DNA from: Petrosia ficiformis | Taxonomy: Eukaryota; Porifera; Demospongiae; Haplosclerida; Petrosiidae | Length of the DNA stretch: 64,000 nt | NCBI GenBank assembly: GCA_947044365.1 | Contig: OX345636.1 | Coordinates: 36,047,212-36,111,211 of the forward strand | Reading direction: 5' to 3' | Shown here: in pieces, positions 61,401 to 64,000 of the stretch | Layout: every line of letters begins with the position of its first letter | Numbering within the stretch: position 1 is the stretch's first letter | Made by a program: the position numbers and the translations under genes | The notes under the pieces: generated by a model | Databases searched by the model: none | What the model saw: the letters and a program-made list of their open reading frames with translations, nothing else | Told to the model about the DNA's origin: nothing

Positions 61401-63901
61401 GCTACAGCAACCATGTAATTGATACCATCCACTGAGTGTGACCACAGAAACCTATAGATTGCAATAAAGGTATGTTATGGGTAGCATGTTTCTTGGCGTT
61501 TTTGCTTCTTGTGATGAGGGGAGTTCAGTTGCTCATATTTGTCTGTACACTACCTGCAGAGCAAAACTGATCCTTTATAGTGCTGGGATCAGTTTGTAAA
61601 CAAGCTGAACAAGAGAGGCTTTATGCCTGGTTCTGGCCCACTCAGCAGTACACTAACCCACCAAGGATGGCATACCATTTTCCCATGACCACTTTCTCAA
61701 AGCTGTGAGACAGGAATTACAGGTAGCAGGACTCGATATTTCATAATTAGTTTTCGCTGTCGCAGTTTCACAAATGTGGATGTATGACTGGGTTGGGGTC
61801 AAGCACCCCTCTCAGACATATCAGCATTGCACTCTCACTGCATCAACATAACACGGGTGTAGCAGTCACCTTTATATGACAGGTGAAGCAGTTCCCCTTT
61901 AATGCCAAGAATGCTTGCTAGTTGTCAGTAAATGGTTTTGGGGTAGGGCGCTTGTGAAATTACAAATCCCTTTTTCCAACTGAATTGTCATAGCTATGGA
62001 AGACTCAGGATCAACATGTATTGGTATGTTAAAACATTTGATTATAATCATTCACAACTCCTATATTCTATGTTGATAGTAACACTGAATTATCACTTAC
62101 TTGCATATGAGGGGGTTGAAACCCATCACCCATTCCACTTGCACACATTTCAGAGACTTCATTCTTCATTATATCCAATAGTGATGAACGTAGGTTTTTG
62201 GCATCAAGTTCAATATACTGTCCATTTCGATCTTTTGATGGTATTTTCCCCTCAAAGTATCTCATGTGATAACTTTCTTCCATAAAATGACATCTGCGAT
62301 ACATATATCTACAATTAAACAAACAAAAATCATTATTGAGTACATGATAATGTGTATACACTGTACACAGACCTAATAAACATTCGTTGATACAATTTCC
62401 TGGTTTTCACATGAGCAGGCATTATTTCATTGAGGATTTCAACACATTCTGTGGAATTGAGATCTTCGCAGTCTCCTATCCTGACTTCATGATCCTTGTT
62501 CTCCTTTTTAAATAATCTTTTCCATCTAGGAGGAACTGAAGAATTTAAATGACAAATCACAATATAAACTAATTACAATGTAAACCAACCATTGTGCAGT
62601 CTATCAAGTTGGTTTAACTCTTTTGCTTTGAAGTATTTACAAACTAGCATAGCATCAGCCGACAACGCATCATATGCAATAGTAGCTGAACTTATGCAAA
62701 TTTTTGTACCAATAAATGAGAATACTGGGAAATGTTTATTAAAGTCTGTCAGATATGACTCTTCCTGTGATGTCTGGTTGAGCACAGGAACCTATGAAAA
62801 TGTTGTACATGACTTAATTATCTAGGACGGTTTTCTTAGTATGATTACCTCAACATAAATCTGTAATTCCTTGAACTGATTTAAAGAAAAAGATTCTCCA
62901 GTCTGATAATCTTCCACATAACGAGAAATGAGTATGCTGAAGAAAAACCAGTTTATCAATTTGCATGAATTCACAAATGTCTTTCTTTCCTCTTCAGTTA
63001 CCTAATATTATAAGTATTAGATATAGAATGAAGGAATATTAGAAAAGTAGATTTAAGAAAACAAATAAAATTTTAGCTGTTACAAGAAAATGCCAGTAAA
63101 TGTTATATAAATAATTATATAAATAAAATGCATATAATTATTTTGGTCACTAGAAAACAAGCACTCACAATGAAAATTTTGAAACGATTGTGAATGTAAA
63201 ATATAAAAATATCATTGTATCTATATCTTCCATCTCAGACTTTACTATAAGCATATACTTAATCTTACTCGTTATTTAGAGAGAGTATATGGATTTTTTA
63301 TCATCTAATAGGAGAGGTCTCTTATGTAACTTTGGTGTTTTGTTAGTATGAATTGATGTGCAGGTTAAACTGGTGTATGCAAGCATCACCAGATACAGAT
63401 AGAGAGAGGAGGTTTGAGATCATGCCAAAGATGTCTTTAACAACCATCAAAGGCCAGACTATCTGTGTCATATAATGACTCCAAAGCTACTACTGTTAAT
63501 TAAATAGGAACTGCCAAAGCTTTAGATTGAGGGAAAATGGTGAAATACTTTAGACAATAGAGAGACTCAGTCACAACACTGATTAGTTTTAAGACTTCCA
63601 AAACCCCACTCAAACAGACATACACACACACACAGCTGGACACAACCATTACACTATTCCTCAGCTCTGCATACGTAAACAAGGATAGAGTAATTGTTGT
63701 GTCCCGCTGTTAATGACAAGCAAACCTTAATGAAAGGCAGAGTGAAATTAATGTGAATCATACATTCATCACTTTTCTGTGAGGTACAATTCAGTTTACG
63801 AATGCACCTTTGAATATCAAATCCTTCGTTGACAGGAATTGTGAGATGTGCCAATTTTTTCCCCTCAATAACATATTTTATATAATGAGACTTGCCATCA
63901 C
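34453..63901 (-). CDS. RNF213: RNF213 (mysterin)-like giant AAA+ protein, C-terminal 3253 codons
   Basis: Thirty-seven exons join in phase to a stop at 34453-34455. In order: 63901-63726, 63001-62849, 62791-62590, 62535-62373, 62308-62101, 56331-56225, 56154-55611, 55332-55257, 54843-54749, 54684-54604, 54541-53051, 52612-52376, 51798-51430, 50923-50717, 46684-46347, 44978-43820, 43512-43084, 43027-42857, 42792-42451, 42399-42295, 42231-42136, 41900-41796, 41644-41462, 41407-41186, 40941-40764, 40697-40564, 40508-40155, 40103-39904, 39809-39290, 39229-39087, 39028-38777, 37526-37466, 36347-36231, 35795-35644, 35482-35289, 34721-34621, 34551-34453. The gene continues past the right edge. RNF213 proteins are cytosolic dynein-like AAA+ ATPases with ubiquitin-ligase activity, linked to antimicrobial ubiquitylation and lipid droplets. 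Hallmarks here are two Walker A/B pairs, a sensor AACNPHR, PAPFLNRFEKF, CYPALFLDGWNHCYLD, and a C-terminus VVDFLPDVNVCHYVKLRL. I see no RING and no RZ finger. Length from the AAA3 P-loop to the stop (about 2850 aa) is near the human figure (about 2780). Confidence 0.88.
36405..37162. mobile_element. 758-bp CAGGAGC-type MITE in RNF213-like intron
   Basis: Inverted ends read [A/C]AGGAGCTTATGAGC followed by a CCGCGA block, and extend imperfectly to about 50 bp. Flanks are CTGAAAG and CTGAAAAG, a slightly decayed target-site duplication. The interior encodes nothing recognisable. It lies between RNF213-like exons 33 (36231-36347) and 32 (37466-37526). Confidence 0.75.
37527..38776. other. RNF213-like intron 31
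   Basis: Contains the dispersed repeat copy at 37888-38312; nothing else is recognised. Confidence 0.6.
37888..38312 (+). repeat. Dispersed repeat family, copy in RNF213-like intron
   Basis: It starts TATGGCCCGTAGGGCCATCC and carries GTATACGTAGTTAAGGAAG and the terminal GAATACTTTTTTCTC block. It lies in the intron between RNF213-like exons 31 and 32 (38777 and 37526). The middle has been partly replaced or deleted compared with the 5605-6065 copy. Confidence 0.55.
42451..46684 (-). other. RNF213: RNF213-like hinge and E3-core region, RING not found
   Basis: Exons 46684-46347, 44978-43820, 43512-43084, 43027-42857 and 42792-42451 cover the region that in vertebrates holds the hinge, E3 core and RING. 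KILCFSRTT, LVNVQEISRETINYL and CYPALFLDGWNHCYLD identify it. The only RING-like trace is ISCLICKETENIATLC in the last exon, which lacks the remaining Cys/His ligands. Confidence 0.7.
44979..46346. other. RNF213-like intron 15
   Basis: 1.37 kb without a recognised element. A short open frame on the + strand at 45305-45571 has no domain and is not called. Confidence 0.6.
47090..47290 (+). mobile_element. Ty3/gypsy polyprotein C-terminal remnant
   Basis: The + strand reads KTGPLSYKVETESGI then, past a stop, HHVDHVYVRY, and resembles the same end of the LTR element at 59735-59830. No LTR pair is seen around it. It sits in the RNF213-like intron, antisense to the host gene. Confidence 0.6.
47481..47590 (+). 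mobile_element. tRNA-derived SINE-like copy
   Basis: A tRNA-like head with box A (GGGTCAGATGGTAAGATG) and box B (GGGTTCAATCCC), followed by a GACGTTTTTTCAGTTTTCCT body resembling the SINEs near 50,123 and 50,411. The acceptor stem does not pair, so it is not called as a tRNA gene. Confidence 0.5.
47885..50115 (+). mobile_element. Decayed pogo/Tigger-like DNA transposon
   Basis: In order, with many stops and frameshifts: a HTH-psq-like start (LWDDDSMKQVMEVVKRG, then LRDHLSGRIEHGIKSGPEQ), HGKTKKQILEK, a DDE-domain end (PPHTTHAMEQLDVSF near 49100), a SGFQKCGV block, CRVLTSLN, and a Lys/Arg/Glu-rich tail coded by the purine-rich stretch 49945-50110. This order matches pogo-family transposases. 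It lies in the intron between RNF213-like exons 14 and 15 and is interrupted by a BED-finger fragment. Confidence 0.7.
48441..48905 (+). mobile_element. hAT-type BED zinc-finger fragment nested in the pogo copy
   Basis: The left part has GTGCAATAATATCGATAATA and a GCGATATCGCGATATAATTA block, as often seen at hAT/ZBED termini. The coding part reads VICQLCKWHLPNSGNMTNLL followed by His-Leu, a BED-finger pattern with its first Cys pair intact. The rest of the transposase is missing. Boundaries are approximate. Confidence 0.6.
50123..50244 (-). mobile_element. tRNA-derived SINE, minus orientation
   Basis: On the minus strand: box A GTAGCTCAGTAGTGACAGCA, box B GGGTTCAATTCCC, then a body ending CTTATTCATAGAATTTAGC. 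It is the same family as 50411-50536, in opposite orientation, and lies directly at the end of the pogo remnant. Confidence 0.7.
50411..50536 (+). mobile_element. tRNA-derived SINE, plus orientation
   Basis: Box A GTAGCTCAGTAGTGAGAGCA and box B AGGTTCGATTCTC are followed by a body ending TTATTCATAGAATTTAGC. The 5' and 3' ends of the tRNA-like head do not pair as an acceptor stem, so this is a SINE rather than a tRNA gene. Confidence 0.7.
51430..54541 (-). other. RNF213: RNF213-like AAA4 module
   Basis: The 1491-bp exon 54541-53051 carries PLHPSFELLMWDFGSL, Walker A GPPGCSKT (about 53720-53743), Walker B VVLMDEAGLPE (about 53505-53530) and a sensor ALTN. Exons 52612-52376 and 51798-51430 finish the unit with DESLVRFLF and PAPFLNRFEKF. 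Catalytic Lys and Glu are intact, so both core ATPases look functional. Confidence 0.85.
54604..56154 (-). other. RNF213: RNF213-like AAA3 module
   Basis: The exon 56154-55611 has Walker A GETGVGKT (about 55946-55970) after VPVIIS. The exon 54684-54604 has Walker B IFFDEVNTA and ends DHTLDGK, as in active RNF213 AAA3. The next exon supplies sensor 1 (FIVAACNPHR). Lys, Thr, Asp and Glu needed for ATP binding and hydrolysis are all present, so this unit should be active. Confidence 0.85.
56332..57433. other. Intron sequence left of the LTR element
   Basis: No exon is recognised. It contains a dispersed repeat copy (56760-57130) and the left half of the repeat split by the LTR element. The + strand open frame at 56446-56805 has no known domain and is not called. 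Confidence 0.55.
56760..57130 (+). repeat. Dispersed repeat family, copy in large RNF213-like intron
   Basis: It carries CATATGTAGTTAAAGAGGTT, CAAGAATCTTCAACAAGTTT, AGGTAGGGACACTAGCACCA and an end block GGATACTTTTTTCTC, all in the family order. The 5' boundary is unclear. Confidence 0.5.
57434..57596 (+). repeat. Left LTR
   Basis: 163 bp, TGTGGTAACTATGAC to GGTTACAATA; CCCTT target duplication at 57429-57433. Confidence 0.9.
57736..58440 (+). pseudogene. gag of the LTR element with zinc knuckle
   Basis: The first part is a capsid-like stretch (TYDEIVETLKTHFNTKPS, SLANYVAELRALGEYCDFG) ended by a TAA at 58072-58074. A shifted frame carries the nucleocapsid knuckle NCQACGKKGHIANVC (C-x2-C-x4-H-x4-C). 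The frame then runs into the deletion junction near 58440. Confidence 0.8.
58441..59740 (+). pseudogene. pol remnant: RNase H and integrase
   Basis: RNase H starts at LDAEKKYLQLEKEALAIVFS and continues through SDHQPLKYLF and KPGSKMAHADGLSRLP. The integrase zinc-binding region (HEAHPGVSRMKCLARCFVWW) follows. The integrase core is split by frameshifts: an Asp in LHTDHDGPF, a second Asp in SDNGSGFTNQEF, and a broken third motif near 59480 (HPFSN then a stop or shift). Protease and RT are absent. Confidence 0.8.
60040..60202 (+). repeat. Right LTR
   Basis: 163 bp, TGTGGTAACTACGAC to GGTTACAACA; followed by CCCTT at 60203-60207. It differs from the left LTR at about 12 positions, mostly transitions. 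Confidence 0.9.
60203..62100. other. Intron sequence right of the LTR element
   Basis: No exon is recognised. About 61,780-61,960 matches the sequence on both sides of the LTR element (57345-57433 and 60208-60235): shared blocks are CTGCATC, ACA-CAAGGGT, and CCCTTT followed by CCAAGAATGC. The LTR element thus inserted into one copy of an older repeat. Confidence 0.6.
62101..63901 (-). other. RNF213: RNF213-like exons 1-5 of window: P-loop-like DGKSHYI segment
   Basis: The first exon opens with DGKSHYIKYV, the end of a P-loop (GKS) in an AAA unit upstream of AAA3, followed by LTIPVNEGFD and HINFTLPFIK. Exons 2-5 continue as helical sequence (VTEEERKTFVNSCKLINWFF, RYFEGKIPSKDRNGQYIELD). This should be an AAA2-type unit. 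The Gly residues before DGKS are on an exon outside the window. Confidence 0.65.
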
Positions 63902-64000
63902 CTGAGTAAAACAATATTATACTTTAACATTTTAAAGATCATACGGCGATCCTTATGATTGCTTTCTATTGGGTTTCTTGTATATAAATACATTTTTGTG

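Overview
The window is AT-rich metazoan DNA: spliced genes with GT-AG introns, long (TA)n runs and many transposon remnants. Two recently duplicated SRCR receptor genes plus part of a third, next to a giant RNF213-type AAA+ gene, suggest an invertebrate with an expanded SRCR repertoire. A demosponge is my best guess, but this is an inference; a cnidarian or another invertebrate is not excluded.

Left third (1-29,100, + strand). A tandem array of type I membrane receptors: copy A (3' end only, 1-1531), copy B (4602-12005) and copy C (20939-27415). The layout is signal peptide, two SRCR domains each split over two exons, a short linker exon, Ser/Thr-rich stalk exon(s), a transmembrane segment with a Cys-rich juxtamembrane stretch, and a Pro/Gln/Tyr-rich cytoplasmic tail. 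Every exon join from the first SRCR onward is in phase. Spliced products are about 523 aa (B) and 734 aa (C). C is longer because its stalk exon is present four times, against once in A and B. Each receptor is followed on the opposite strand by a co-duplicated SAM-like coding fragment, intact only after copy C. Comparing duplicates gives natural empty sites for several small transposons.

Middle (29,100-34,450). Gene-poor. Pieces of a decayed Ty3/gypsy element flank a foldback hairpin and a broken tyrosine-recombinase (Crypton-derived) gene.

Right half (34,453-63,901, - strand). One gene: the C-terminal 3253 codons of an RNF213 (mysterin)-like protein. I could follow 37 exons in phase to a stop codon. 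The AAA+ modules are recognisable (two Walker A and two Walker B motifs), but I could not find the RING or RZ zinc fingers that family members normally carry. Its large introns hold an internally deleted LTR retrotransposon with target-site duplication, a pogo-like transposon with a nested BED-finger hAT fragment, tRNA-derived SINEs in inverted orientation, and a hAT-type MITE.

Functionally, the receptor array and the RNF213-type protein both belong to families tied to recognition and intracellular defence in animals. That they work together is only an inference from adjacency. All exon boundaries are read by eye and lack transcript support.
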